NCBI RefSeq assembly: GCF_040676615.1
Contig: NZ_JBFAPI010000006.1
Coordinates: forward strand, 124,001 to 188,000
Length of the DNA: 64,000 nucleotides
Source: Asanoa sp040676615
Lineage (GTDB): Bacteria > Actinomycetota > Actinomycetes > Mycobacteriales > Micromonosporaceae
Direction of reading: 5' to 3'
In this document: piece by piece, positions 49,554 to 57,783 of the stretch
Layout of the letters: every line of letters begins with the position of its first letter
Numbering within the stretch: position 1 is the first letter of the stretch
The notes under the pieces: model-generated
Told to the model about the DNA's origin: nothing
Databases searched by the model: none
What the model saw: only the letters and a program-made list of their open reading frames with translations
Program-made: the position numbers and the translations under genes

Positions 49554-50732
49554 ATGTTCCTCGACCACCTCGCCTGCCCGCGGTGCGGCCGCCGGCACGA
49601 CGCCGAGACGCTGACCAACCTCTGCGACTGCGGCTCGCCGTTGCTCGCGCGCTACGACCTCGACGCCGTCCGGTCGGCGGTGACGCCCGCCGCGATCGCC
49701 GGCCGCGGCGCCGACCTGTGGCGCTACCGCGAGGTGCTGCCGCTCCGCGACGACACGCACCGGGTCACGCTCGGCGAGGGCTGGACGCCGCTGTGGCCGG
49801 CCGCGCGGTTCGGCGCCTCGATCGGCCTCGACCGGTTGCTGGTCAAAGACGAGGGCCTGGTGCCGACCGGCTCGTTCAAGGCCCGCGGTGCGGCCGTCGG
49901 CGTCTCCCGGGCCCGCGAGTTGGGCGCCCGGCACGTCGCCATGCCGACCAACGGCAACGCGGGCGCGGCCTGGGCCACCTACGCGGCCCGCGGCGGGCTG
50001 CGGTCGACGATCGCCATGCCGCTCGGTGCCCCGCTGATCACCCGCAACGAGGTCGTCGCCGCTGGCGGCGAGCTGATCCTGGTCGACGGGCTGATCGGCG
50101 ACGCCGGGCGGCGGATCGCCGAACTGCTGGCGGCCTCCGGCGGAGCCATCTTCGACGCCGGCACGCTGCGCGAGCCCTACCGCCTCGAAGGCAAGAAGAC
50201 GATGGGGTACGAGATCTGCGAGCAACTCGGCTGGCGGGTCCCCGATGTGATCATCTACCCGACCGGCGGCGGCGTCGGCCTGATCGGCATCCACAAGGCC
50301 CTTGACGAGATGCGCGCACTCGGCTGGATCGGCGAGCAGGTGCCGCGCCTGGTGGCGGTGCAGTCGACCGGCTGCGCCCCGATCGTGCGGGCCTTCGAGG
50401 CCGGCGCCCGCCGGGCCGAGCCATGGGCCGACGCGCGAACGGTCGCGTTCGGCATCACCGTGCCGGCGCCGCTCGGCGACGAGTTGATCCTCGACGCGCT
50501 GGCCGCGACCGGCGGCACCGCGATCGCCGTCGACGACGCCGAGCTCCTGGCCGACCTGCGGGCGTTCGGCGAACGGGAGGGCCTGCTGCTCTGCCCCGAG
50601 GGCGCCGCCTGCCTGAGTGCCGCCCGCCGGCTGCGCGCCACCGGTTGGCTGGCGGCCGGCGACGAGGTGGTCGTGCTCAACACCGGCGCTGGCATCAAAT
50701 ACCCCGCGACCGTCTCAGTCGCGGGCCCGTAG
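49554..50732 (+). CDS. thrC: Threonine synthase-like PLP enzyme
   Basis: A 392-aa fold-type II PLP enzyme. An N-terminal zinc-ribbon-like stretch (CPRCGRRHDAETLTNLCDCG) is typical of one threonine synthase branch. TLGEGWTPL, PTGSFKARGA with the PLP Lys, PTNGNAGAAWATYAARGG, and YPTGGGVGLIG are conserved blocks. It would convert O-phosphohomoserine to threonine. No other threonine-pathway genes are nearby, so a related beta-elimination or replacement is possible. ATG 49554 starts the ribbon; an in-frame GTG at 49524 overlaps the previous stop. It overlaps the GlxA gene by 18 bp. Confidence 0.83.
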   Translation: MFLDHLACPRCGRRHDAETLTNLCDCGSPLLARYDLDAVRSAVTPAAIAGRGADLWRYREVLPLRDDTHRVTLGEGWTPLWPAARFGASIGLDRLLVKDEGLVPTGSFKARGAAVGVSRARELGARHVAMPTNGNAGAAWATYAARGGLRSTIAMPLGAPLITRNEVVAAGGELILVDGLIGDAGRRIAELLAASGGAIFDAGTLREPYRLEGKKTMGYEICEQLGWRVPDVIIYPTGGGVGLIGIHKALDEMRALGWIGEQVPRLVAVQSTGCAPIVRAFEAGARRAEPWADARTVAFGITVPAPLGDELILDALAATGGTAIAVDDAELLADLRAFGEREGLLLCPEGAACLSAARRLRATGWLAAGDEVVVLNTGAGIKYPATVSVAGP

Positions 50733-51620
50733 CCGGCGCAGCATCCGGGGGTCGTCGAAGCCGACCGCGCGGGCGGCCGCGTGCACGGTGCTGCCGTGGC
50801 CGATCAGGTGCTCGGCGCGTTCGAGCCGCAGCGCCTGCTGGTAGCCGAGCGGCGTGAGCCCGGTGGCGCGGGTGAACTGCCGGGTCAGCGTCCGCTCGGA
50901 GACCCCGCCGGCGCCGGCCAGCTCGGCCAGTGGCAGGCGCTGCGCGTACCGCTGGTCGATCAGGTCCTGGATCTTGTGCACCGCGTCGCTGAGGTGGCCG
51001 CGGTGCCGCAGCATCGCGCTGCTCTGGTGTTCGTCGCCGTTGCGGCGGGCGTAGACGACCATCTCGCGGGCGATCCGCGCCGCGACCGCGGGCCCGTGCC
51101 GGACGGCGATCAGGTGCAGGGCCAGGTCGATCCCGCTGGCGATGCCGGCCGAGGTGACCACCCGCCCGTCGACGACGTAGAGCACGTCGCGCACCACCGT
51201 CGCCCGCCGGTAGCGCCGGGCCAACTCGTCCTGGAGGTCGTGGTGGGTGGTGCAGCGGCGGCCGTCGAGCAGGCCGGCCCGGCCCAGCACGTCGGCGCCG
51301 GAGCACACGCTGGCGACGGTGCCGCCGGCGGCGTGGTGCGCCGCGACCCAGTCGAGGGTCCGCGCACCGAGCCGGCCGGTGCCTCGCAGCGTCGGCGACC
51401 GCCAGCCGGGCACCAGCAGCAGATCGGTCGGCGCCAGCGGAGTCAGGTCGGTCTCGGCACGGACGGTCAGGCCCTGCGCGGAGGGCACCTCGGCCTGCTC
51501 GCCGACATAGCGCAGCGAGTAGCCGTAGCCGAAGTCGGCCGCGGTGGAGAACACCTGCGCGGGCCCGGCCAGGTCGAGCAGGTGCAGGCCGGGCACCAGC
51601 AGGAAACCGACGGTGGTCAC
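50715..51620 (-). CDS. GlxA-family transcriptional regulator (DJ-1/PfpI plus AraC)
   Basis: A 301-aa protein. The first 190 residues are a DJ-1/PfpI-like domain (VGFLLVPGLHLLDLAGPAQV; VASVCSGADVLGRAGLLDG), and residues 215-300 are an AraC HTH (LPLAELAGAGGVSERTLTRQ; FTRATGLTPLGYQQALRLER). These activate genes for amines or related nitrogen compounds in other bacteria. It follows the cysteine hydrolase gene after ten bases on the same strand; the hydrolase is probably its partner or target. Confidence 0.88.
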   Translation of the reverse strand: MTTVGFLLVPGLHLLDLAGPAQVFSTAADFGYGYSLRYVGEQAEVPSAQGLTVRAETDLTPLAPTDLLLVPGWRSPTLRGTGRLGARTLDWVAAHHAAGGTVASVCSGADVLGRAGLLDGRRCTTHHDLQDELARRYRRATVVRDVLYVVDGRVVTSAGIASGIDLALHLIAVRHGPAVAARIAREMVVYARRNGDEHQSSAMLRHRGHLSDAVHKIQDLIDQRYAQRLPLAELAGAGGVSERTLTRQFTRATGLTPLGYQQALRLERAEHLIGHGSTVHAAARAVGFDDPRMLRRLRARD

Positions 51621-51630
51621 GATCCGGTCA

Positions 51631-52227
51631 TCATGCCACGAGCGCGGCGCCGACCACCTCGGCCGCGGTGCGGACGGTCGCGAACCGGCCGTCGAGGACC
51701 CGTTCGGTGCGCGCCACGATGTCGGCGTTCCCGAGCGTCCGCGGGTCGGCGAGAATCTCCTCGACGCTGGCCGCGGCGGCGTCGCGGTGCGGGATCGGGA
51801 AGGTCAGCGTCGCGTCGGTGACGAAGGTGACGGCATACCCCAGATCGCCGCCGACCCGAGCGGTGGTCTCGACGCACTGCTCGGTGCGGATGCCGCAGAC
51901 GGTCAGGTCGAAGATCTGCCGCTCGGTGAGGAACTGGCCGGCGTTGGTGGTGGTGAAGACGTTGTGCGAGGTCTTGACCAGGGTGGGCTCGCCGGGCCGG
52001 TGCGGGTTGACGCCGTCGAGCAGGCGGACGTGCCCGTTGGCCGGGTCGAAGACGCCACCCGTGCCGGGCTCGCTGTGCAGCACCCAGACCACCGTCCCGC
52101 CGGTGGCCCGGAAGTGGTCGACGAGCGCGTTGACGTTGGCGACGAAGTCGGGGTTGGAGCCGGCCCGCCAGATCTCGCGTTGCCGGAAGGACTCCTGTGC
52201 GTCGATGACGAAGAGTGCGCGGTTCAT
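51631..52227 (-). CDS. Isochorismatase-family cysteine hydrolase
   Basis: A 198-aa enzyme. The catalytic triad is visible as ALFVIDAQESF (Asp), VKTSHNVF (Lys) and LTVCGIRTEQCVETTAR (Cys). The family hydrolyses isochorismate, nicotinamide or carbamoyl amides; substrate unknown here. It heads a short operon with the GlxA-type regulator, so an amide or ureide inducer is likely. The ATG at 52225-52227 is the family start. It is divergent from the receiver-flavoreductase gene. Confidence 0.87.
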   Translation of the reverse strand: MNRALFVIDAQESFRQREIWRAGSNPDFVANVNALVDHFRATGGTVVWVLHSEPGTGGVFDPANGHVRLLDGVNPHRPGEPTLVKTSHNVFTTTNAGQFLTERQIFDLTVCGIRTEQCVETTARVGGDLGYAVTFVTDATLTFPIPHRDAAAASVEEILADPRTLGNADIVARTERVLDGRFATVRTAAEVVGAALVA

Positions 52228-52364
52228 GCTCCGATCGTCGTCGCCGTGCGGGCCGTCGCGGAAGGCCGGATCGGGTCCGCGGACGGACGGATCCGGTCAT
52301 TCCCGGGGTGGCGCGATAGACAGGAGGCGGCGGTGCGCACGCGCTGAGTGCTTTCATTGGGGGC

Positions 52365-54023
52365 ATGGCGAATCCGGCGATCCTCACCGTTGACGACGAC
52401 CTTGCTGTCTCCCGGGCCGTCGCCCGTGACGTGCGCCGTCAATATGGCGACCGTTACCGGGTCGTGCGGGCCAACTCGGGCGCCGAGGCGCTCGAGGCCC
52501 TCAAAGAGCTCAAGCTGCGCGGCGAGCAGGTGGCGATCCTGCTCGCCGACTTCCGCATGCCGCACATGAACGGCATCGAGTTTCTCGAGTCGGCGATGGA
52601 TCTCTACCCGAGGGCCCGGCGGGTGCTGCTCACCGCCTACGCCGACACCGATGCCGCGATCGACGCGATAAACCGGGTCGACCTCGACCACTACCTGCTC
52701 AAGCCGTGGAACCCGCCGGAGGAGAAGCTCTATCCGGTGCTCGACTCGCTGCTCGACGCCTGGGCCTCCTCGCCCGAGGCCGCGGCCGCGGTCACCCGGG
52801 TGGTCGGCCACCGCTGGTCGGCGCCGTCGTTCAAGGTGCGCGACTTCCTGGCCCGCAACCTGGTGCCCTACCGGTGGTACCTGTCCGACGAGCCGGAAGG
52901 CGCGCGGCTGCTGGGCGCCGCCGGCCTGACCGAGGTCGACGTGCCGCTGGTGATCACGTCCGAGGGCAAGTCGCTGGTCCAGCCGTCGGAGACCGACCTG
53001 GCCACCCATGTCGGGCTGTCCACGACACCGGCCAAGGACTTCTACGACCTGGTGGTGGTCGGCGCGGGCCCGGCGGGGCTGGGCGCGGCGGTCTACGGCG
53101 CGTCCGAAGGCCTGCGCACCCTGCTGGTCGAGCGGCACGCCACCGGCGGGCAGGCCGGCCAGAGCAGCCGGATCGAAAACTATCTGGGCTTCCCCGACGG
53201 CGTCTCCGGCTCGCAACTGGCCGAACGGGCCCGCCGGCAGGCGGTGCGGTTCGGCGCCGAACTGCTGACCACCCGCGAGGCCACCGAACTCGACGTGCGC
53301 GGCACCACCCGGGTGCTGCGGTTCGGCGACGGCAGCGAGGTCGCGTCGCACGCGGTCGTGCTGGCCACCGGCGTCTCCTACCGGATGTTGGAGGCGCCCG
53401 GCCTGTCCGACTTCCGGGGCCGCGGCGTCTTCTACGGCTCCGCGGCCACCGAGGCGCCGAGCTGTTCGGGGCAGGAGGTCTACATCGTGGGCGGCGCCAA
53501 CTCGGCCGGGCAGGCCGCCGTCTACTTCTCGCGCTACGCGAAGAAGGTGCACATCCTGGTCCGCGGCGACGGCCTCGGCCGCACCATGTCCCGCTACCTG
53601 ATCGACCAGATCGAGGGCCACGACAACATCGACGTGCACTCGTTCACCGAGGTCTGCCAGGCCAGCGGTGACGAGCACCTGGAACAGCTGGTGCTGCGCG
53701 ACACCCGCACCGGCGAGACACGTCCCGCCGACACGTCCTGGCTGTTCATCTTCATCGGCGCCGAGCCACGCACCGACTGGCTCGACGGCGTGATCACCCG
53801 TGACAACCACGGCTTCGTGATCACCGGCCCCGACCTGATCGCCAGCGGCAACCGCCCGGTCGGCTGGGACCTGCCCCGCGACCCCTACCACCTCGAGTGC
53901 AGCGTTCCTGGCGTGTTCGCCGCCGGCGACGTCCGCTCCGACTCGGTCAAACGGGTCGCCTCGGCGGTCGGTGAGGGCGCGATGGCCATCTCCCTGGTGC
54001 ACCGTTATCTGGAGGCGCAATGA
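52365..54023 (+). CDS. Receiver-domain/FAD-dependent reductase fusion
   Basis: A 552-aa fusion. Residues 1-120 are a response-regulator receiver with the phospho-Asp in LLADFRMPHM, Thr in LLTAYAD and Lys in YLLKPW. From about 225 a thioredoxin-reductase-like flavoprotein follows: VVVGAGPAGLGAAVYGA (FAD), EVYIVGGANSAGQAAVYF (NADPH) and PGVFAAGDVRSDSVKR. The redox CxxC of thioredoxin reductase is absent; the segment reads ATEAPSCSG. NCBI-type naming calls such proteins fused response regulator/thioredoxin-disulfide reductase, but they more resemble ferredoxin-NADP reductases. It overlaps the histidine kinase gene by four bases. Confidence 0.88.
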   Translation: MANPAILTVDDDLAVSRAVARDVRRQYGDRYRVVRANSGAEALEALKELKLRGEQVAILLADFRMPHMNGIEFLESAMDLYPRARRVLLTAYADTDAAIDAINRVDLDHYLLKPWNPPEEKLYPVLDSLLDAWASSPEAAAAVTRVVGHRWSAPSFKVRDFLARNLVPYRWYLSDEPEGARLLGAAGLTEVDVPLVITSEGKSLVQPSETDLATHVGLSTTPAKDFYDLVVVGAGPAGLGAAVYGASEGLRTLLVERHATGGQAGQSSRIENYLGFPDGVSGSQLAERARRQAVRFGAELLTTREATELDVRGTTRVLRFGDGSEVASHAVVLATGVSYRMLEAPGLSDFRGRGVFYGSAATEAPSCSGQEVYIVGGANSAGQAAVYFSRYAKKVHILVRGDGLGRTMSRYLIDQIEGHDNIDVHSFTEVCQASGDEHLEQLVLRDTRTGETRPADTSWLFIFIGAEPRTDWLDGVITRDNHGFVITGPDLIASGNRPVGWDLPRDPYHLECSVPGVFAAGDVRSDSVKRVASAVGEGAMAISLVHRYLEAQ

Positions 54024-55486
54024 GCACCGAACTCGCCGGACACGCCGAGGGCGACCGGCTTTCCCCGGCAGAGCTGCGCAAGCTGTTCCTGTTCGAGAAG
54101 CTCGACCCCGAGCAACTCGACTTCCTGGCCAGCCACGGCTCCGTCGAGACACACTCCGGCGGCAGCTGGATCTACCGCGAGGGCGAGCCGGCGACCTGCT
54201 TCTACGTGCTGCTGAACGGCACGGTCGCGCTGAGCCGCACGGTCCGGGGCGACGAGGTCGAGACGACCCGCACCGACCAGGTGGGTGCCTATGCCGGTGC
54301 TACCCAGGCCTACATCGAGCGGATCCCGCAGATCTACGTCAACAGCATGCTGGCCGTCTCCGACGTCGAGCTCTACCAGCTCCCCGCCGACCAGATGGCC
54401 GCGGCGCTGCGCGACTGGTTCCCGATGGCGATGCATCTGCTCGAGGGCCTGTTCTTCGGCATGCGCTCGATGCAGACCGCGGTCAGCGAGCGCGAGCGGC
54501 TGCTGGCCCTGGGTTCGCTGTCGGCCGGCCTGACCCACGAGCTCAACAACCCCGCCGCGGCGGCCGTACGCGCGACCTCGGTGCTGCGCACCCGGTTCAC
54601 CGGCATGCGCAACAAGCTCGCGCTGATCGCCGACGGCCGGGTCGACGGCACCCGCCTGCACGCGCTGGTGGGCCTGCAGGACGAGGCCATCAAGCGGGCG
54701 GCCAGCGCTCCCGAGCTGACCCCGATGGAGACCAGCGACGCCGAGGACAAGCTCGGGGAGTGGCTGGAAGACCAGGACATCGCCGGTGCCTGGGACATCG
54801 CGCCGACGCTGGTCTCCGGCGCGATAGACAGTGAGTGGCTGCAGAAGGTGCGCGACGAGATCGGCCCGGAGAACTTCGAGCCGGCGTTGCGCTGGTTGAC
54901 CTACACGCTCGACACCGAGCAGCTGATGACGGAGATCGACGACGCGGTCACCCGGATCTCGTCGCTGGTCGCGGCGGCCAAGCAGTACTCACAGCTCGAC
55001 CGTGCTCCACATCAGACGGTGAACGTGCACGAGCTGCTGCACGCGACGCTGGTGATGCTGCACGCCAAGTTCCCCAAGGGCATCAAGCTGGTCAAGGACT
55101 ACGACCGCACGATCCCCGAGATTCCGGCGTACGCCGCGGAGCTCAACCAGGTCTGGACCAACCTGATCGACAACGCGATCAGCGCGATGGGCGAGTCCGG
55201 CACGCTGACCGTGCGCACCTCCCGCGACGGCGACAACGTGGTGGTGTCGATCGGCGACACCGGCCCGGGCATCCCGAAGGACGTGCGACCGCGCATCTTC
55301 GACCCGTTCTTCACCACCAAGCCGGTCGGTGAGGGCACGGGCCTCGGCCTCGACATCTCCTACCGGATCGTGGTCAACAAGCACCACGGCGACATCCGGG
55401 TCGACAGCAAGCCCGGCGAGACCTGGTTCCACGTCGTGCTGCCGACCGACGGGTCCGAACCGGATTCGTCCGGCGACGCTGAGTGA
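54020..55486 (+). CDS. Histidine kinase with an N-terminal cyclic nucleotide-binding domain
   Basis: A 488-aa protein. Residues about 15-130 form a cNMP-binding beta-barrel (WIYREGEPATCFYVLLNGTV). The phospho-acceptor His is in GLTHELNNPAAAA, and the ATP-binding core holds NLIDNAISAMG (N box), VVSIGDTGPGIP (G1) and GTGLGLDISYRI (G2). There are no membrane helices, so the kinase is cytosolic. It is coupled by ATGA overlap to the receiver-flavoreductase, its natural phosphotransfer partner. The ligand could be cAMP or another signal. The HAD gene overlaps by four bases at the end. Confidence 0.9.
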   Translation: MSTELAGHAEGDRLSPAELRKLFLFEKLDPEQLDFLASHGSVETHSGGSWIYREGEPATCFYVLLNGTVALSRTVRGDEVETTRTDQVGAYAGATQAYIERIPQIYVNSMLAVSDVELYQLPADQMAAALRDWFPMAMHLLEGLFFGMRSMQTAVSERERLLALGSLSAGLTHELNNPAAAAVRATSVLRTRFTGMRNKLALIADGRVDGTRLHALVGLQDEAIKRAASAPELTPMETSDAEDKLGEWLEDQDIAGAWDIAPTLVSGAIDSEWLQKVRDEIGPENFEPALRWLTYTLDTEQLMTEIDDAVTRISSLVAAAKQYSQLDRAPHQTVNVHELLHATLVMLHAKFPKGIKLVKDYDRTIPEIPAYAAELNQVWTNLIDNAISAMGESGTLTVRTSRDGDNVVVSIGDTGPGIPKDVRPRIFDPFFTTKPVGEGTGLGLDISYRIVVNKHHGDIRVDSKPGETWFHVVLPTDGSEPDSSGDAE

Positions 55487-56160
55487 GCCACCTGCTCTTC
55501 GACTTCTTCGGCACCCTGGTCGACTACGACGACGGCCACGCACGGTCCCCGGTGCGGTCGGCGGCGCTGGCCGGCTCGCTGCTCGGCGAGCCGCTGACCG
55601 CGGCGTCGTTCACCGCGCGGTGGGACGTCGTGTGGGCCTCGTGGGAATCGCGCTGCGCGCCGTCGTGCCAGGAGTTCTCGATGCGCGACGTGGCGGGCTC
55701 GTTCCTCCCCGGCGTGCCGGCGGCGTCGGTGGAGGCGTTCATCGAGGTCTACATCGCCGAGTGGAACACCGGCGTGCGCTACCTGCCCGGGATCCGCGAC
55801 CTGCTGGGGTCCCTGGCCCGCACCCACCGGCTCGCGGTCGTCTCAAACACCCACGAGCCCGACCTGGTCCCGGCCCACCTGGCCGCGATGGGCGTGGCCG
55901 ACCTGGTCGACACGGTCGTCACCTCGGTCGAGGTGGGCGTCCGCAAGCCGTCGCCGACGATCTACGCGGAGGCACTGTCGCGGCTCGGGATCGGCCCGGG
56001 TGCGGCGGTGTTCGTCGGCGACAACCCGACGGCCGACTACTTCGGACCGCAGGCGGTCGGGATGCGGGCGTTGCTGATCGATCCGGCGGCACGGCACTCG
56101 GCCGTACCGCCGGCTGATCGACTCTCTTCGGTTTTCGACCTGCCGGGCCGGCTCGCCTAG
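55483..56160 (+). CDS. HAD-family hydrolase
   Basis: A 225-aa haloacid dehalogenase-like protein. Motif I is LLFDFFGTLVD (nucleophile Asp; the second Asp of DxD is Phe), motif II VVSNTH, motif III the Lys in VRKPSPTIY, and motif IV FVGDNPTADYFGP. The substitution in motif I makes a phosphatase acting by the usual acid/base Asp less likely, so dehalogenase-like or other hydrolysis is possible. GTGA overlap with the kinase gene links it to the signalling operon. Downstream lie tandem repeats. Confidence 0.85.
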   Translation: MSHLLFDFFGTLVDYDDGHARSPVRSAALAGSLLGEPLTAASFTARWDVVWASWESRCAPSCQEFSMRDVAGSFLPGVPAASVEAFIEVYIAEWNTGVRYLPGIRDLLGSLARTHRLAVVSNTHEPDLVPAHLAAMGVADLVDTVVTSVEVGVRKPSPTIYAEALSRLGIGPGAAVFVGDNPTADYFGPQAVGMRALLIDPAARHSAVPPADRLSSVFDLPGRLA

Positions 56161-56167
56161 CGGGCGC

Positions 56168-56439
56168 CTTGGGCGGTGCCGTCGTGCGGGCCGCCTCGGG
56201 CGGTCGTCCGCGCGGGGTGGTGCCGTCGTGCCGGGCCGCTCGGCGGTCTAGCGGGTCGTCCGCGCGGGGTGGTGCCGTCGTGTTCGGCCGTTCGGCGGTC
56301 TAGCGGGTCGTCCGCGCGGGGTGGTGCCGTCGTGTTCGGCCGTTCGGCGGTCTAGCGGGTCGTCCGCGCGGGGTGGTGCCGTCGTGCTCGGCCGTTCGGC
56401 GGTCTAGCGGGTCGTCCACTCGTGGGCGGTGCCCTCGTG
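56168..56439. repeat. 52-bp tandem repeats derived from the 3' end of the PheS-related gene
   Basis: CTAGCGGGTCGTCC recurs at 56248, 56300, 56352 and 56404, exactly 52 bp apart, with further degenerate units back to about 56168. The copy at 56404 is the real end of the minus-strand gene (its TAG is in CTA). The upstream copies match that end, including CACGA(C/G)GGCACC and GACGACCCGCTAG, at about 85-90 percent by eye. The array fills the gap between the two convergent genes. Confidence 0.9.
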
Positions 56440-57573
56440 CAGGGCCGCGTAGACGCGGTCACGGATCTCGTTGGCCTCCATCGTGGACAGTGTGCGGTCG
56501 AGGTCGCGCAGCACGAGGCGGAGCAGCACGTTCTTCTGGCCTTGGCGCAGGCCCATCCGGCGGCGGGCCGATTCCGGCAGGTCGTCGTGGCCGGTCTCGC
56601 CGCGTACCTCGATCTCCTCGATGGCGGCGGCGTCCGCGCCCAGCACGGCCCGGACCCGGTCGCCCAGTTGCTCCGCGTCCTGGTCCTCGGCGACGGCCAG
56701 GGAGAGATCGCGATTGGTGGCCGGCATCGCCGAGACCGGGTGGTATGCCGCGAGGTCGCGCATCTGGTCGGCGACCCGCGGGTCGGTGGCCCGCAGCAGG
56801 CGGATGTCGTCGATTCCCTTGACCAGCATGGTGATCCGGTCGAGGCCGAGGCCCATCGCGAGGCCGGTCACGGTCGCCGGTAGGCCGCTGCCGCGGAGCA
56901 CGTCAGGATGGGCCAGGCCGCACTCACCGATCTCGACGCCGTCGACGTAGATCTCGCGTCCGTGCAGCGTGTAGGGATGCGGGCTGGGCGGCGTCGCGAT
57001 GCTCCGACCGGGAAGCACGGCGGCGACGACGGCCCGGACCATCGCGTCGAGGTCGTCGGTGGTCAGCGGTCGTCCGTGACGGATCCGCCAGAGATCGAGT
57101 TGGTGCGGTTCGCCGACATGCTGGCGATCGATGGCGTCCCGCCGATAACACATGCCGGGAACGGAGAGCAACACGTCGTCGGGCGCCGCGCTGCCGTTCC
57201 CGGCCGAGGTCGCTGTGCGCGCGGCGGTACCAGCCACAGCCTCCACCCCTGCCGCGGCCCCGGCGAGTTGGTCGAGCAGGGCGGGTATGCGGGCGGTGGT
57301 GTGCGAGCGCAGCATGCGGTCGGCATCCACATAGCGGCTGTAGCGGCGGTCTCTGGTGACGGCGGCACCGTCGTACCCCAGGCGGTCGTAATTGTCTTTG
57401 ACCGTGACGATGCGTGGCCCAGGGTCCCGGCGGACCGGGACGCCCCAGGCGGCCGCCAGCGCCTGCTCGATGCGGGCGACGACATGTTGGACGGCGTGTT
57501 CGCCGGCGGCGGGGTCGGTCAGGTCGCGGCGGGCGAGGGCGGCGTCGAGTTGGGCAGGGGTCAGGTAGGACAT
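56404..57573 (-). CDS. srmL: PheS-related ligase (SrmL-type)
   Basis: A 389-aa class II aminoacyl-tRNA-synthetase-like protein. IVTVKDNYDRLGYD, SHTTARIPALLDQL, VPGMCYRRDAIDRQHVGEPH and VTGLAMGLGLDRITMLVKGI correspond to PheS core motifs. The last 90 residues (YHPVSAMPATNRDLSLAVAE onward) resemble the FDX-ACB anticodon-binding domain of PheT, so it is a compact PheS core joined to a PheT tail. It lacks PheT and cannot be a normal PheRS. I recall this family being named PheS-related mystery ligase SrmL; the substrate is unknown. It is preceded by a leader peptide and attenuator. Confidence 0.82.
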   Translation of the reverse strand: MSYLTPAQLDAALARRDLTDPAAGEHAVQHVVARIEQALAAAWGVPVRRDPGPRIVTVKDNYDRLGYDGAAVTRDRRYSRYVDADRMLRSHTTARIPALLDQLAGAAAGVEAVAGTAARTATSAGNGSAAPDDVLLSVPGMCYRRDAIDRQHVGEPHQLDLWRIRHGRPLTTDDLDAMVRAVVAAVLPGRSIATPPSPHPYTLHGREIYVDGVEIGECGLAHPDVLRGSGLPATVTGLAMGLGLDRITMLVKGIDDIRLLRATDPRVADQMRDLAAYHPVSAMPATNRDLSLAVAEDQDAEQLGDRVRAVLGADAAAIEEIEVRGETGHDDLPESARRRMGLRQGQKNVLLRLVLRDLDRTLSTMEANEIRDRVYAALHEGTAHEWTTR

Positions 57574-57612
57574 GGCGGATCCTCACGGTGCGAAGGGAGA
57601 CAGGCGGAAACG

Positions 57613-57640
57613 AAAAACCCCCGGCTCGCACCGGGGGTTT
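57613..57640 (-). terminator. Attenuator terminator upstream of srmL
   Basis: On the minus strand AAACCCCCGG pairs perfectly with CCGGGGGTTT around TGCGAG and is followed by five T. It lies 40 bp before the srmL start, so transcription would stop unless the hairpin is prevented. CCCCCGG in the leader (57707-57713) can pair with the 3' arm as an alternative structure. Confidence 0.8.
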
Positions 57641-57676
57641 CGTGGTCTCCCGCGTCCGCGGGGCGCTCTTTGGGAA

Positions 57677-57742
57677 TCAGCGCACGACAACCAACCCACC
57701 GGCGAACCGGGGGCGGCTAAATCGGATGCTCTGATGCCTCAC
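57677..57742 (-). CDS. Leader peptide of the srmL attenuator (21 residues)
   Basis: A GTG at 57740-57742 opens a 21-codon frame ending TGA at 57677-57679. The peptide contains IRFSRPRF, with Phe at codons 8 and 13 and a Val run at the end. A -10-like TACACT lies seven bases before the GTG, so the message is leaderless and begins with this peptide. Its length, position before a terminator and leaderless start are those of ribosome-mediated attenuation. Which tRNA is sensed (Phe is the obvious guess) is unproven. Confidence 0.55.
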   Translation of the reverse strand: MRHQSIRFSRPRFAGGLVVVR

Positions 57743-57749
57743 GCCAACC

Positions 57750-57755
57750 AGTGTA
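57750..57755 (-). promoter_or_regulatory. -10 box of the srmL leader transcript
   Basis: TACACT on the minus strand, seven bases before the GTG of the leader peptide. No convincing -35 is visible. Confidence 0.5.
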
Positions 57756-57783
57756 GACCCTGATCCGTCTCCCGGTCGGCCGC

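Noticed and set aside
52224..54152. 642-codon minus-strand frame opposite the receiver-flavoreductase
   Set aside because: Antisense shadow of a gene with recognised receiver and FAD motifs.
56168..56439. CRISPR array
   Set aside because: The 52-bp units are contiguous copies of a gene end with no unique spacers between them.
57613..57640. T-box riboswitch upstream of the PheS-related gene
   Set aside because: No specifier-loop architecture or T-box consensus (with its NCCA-binding bulge) is visible; a translated leader fits better.
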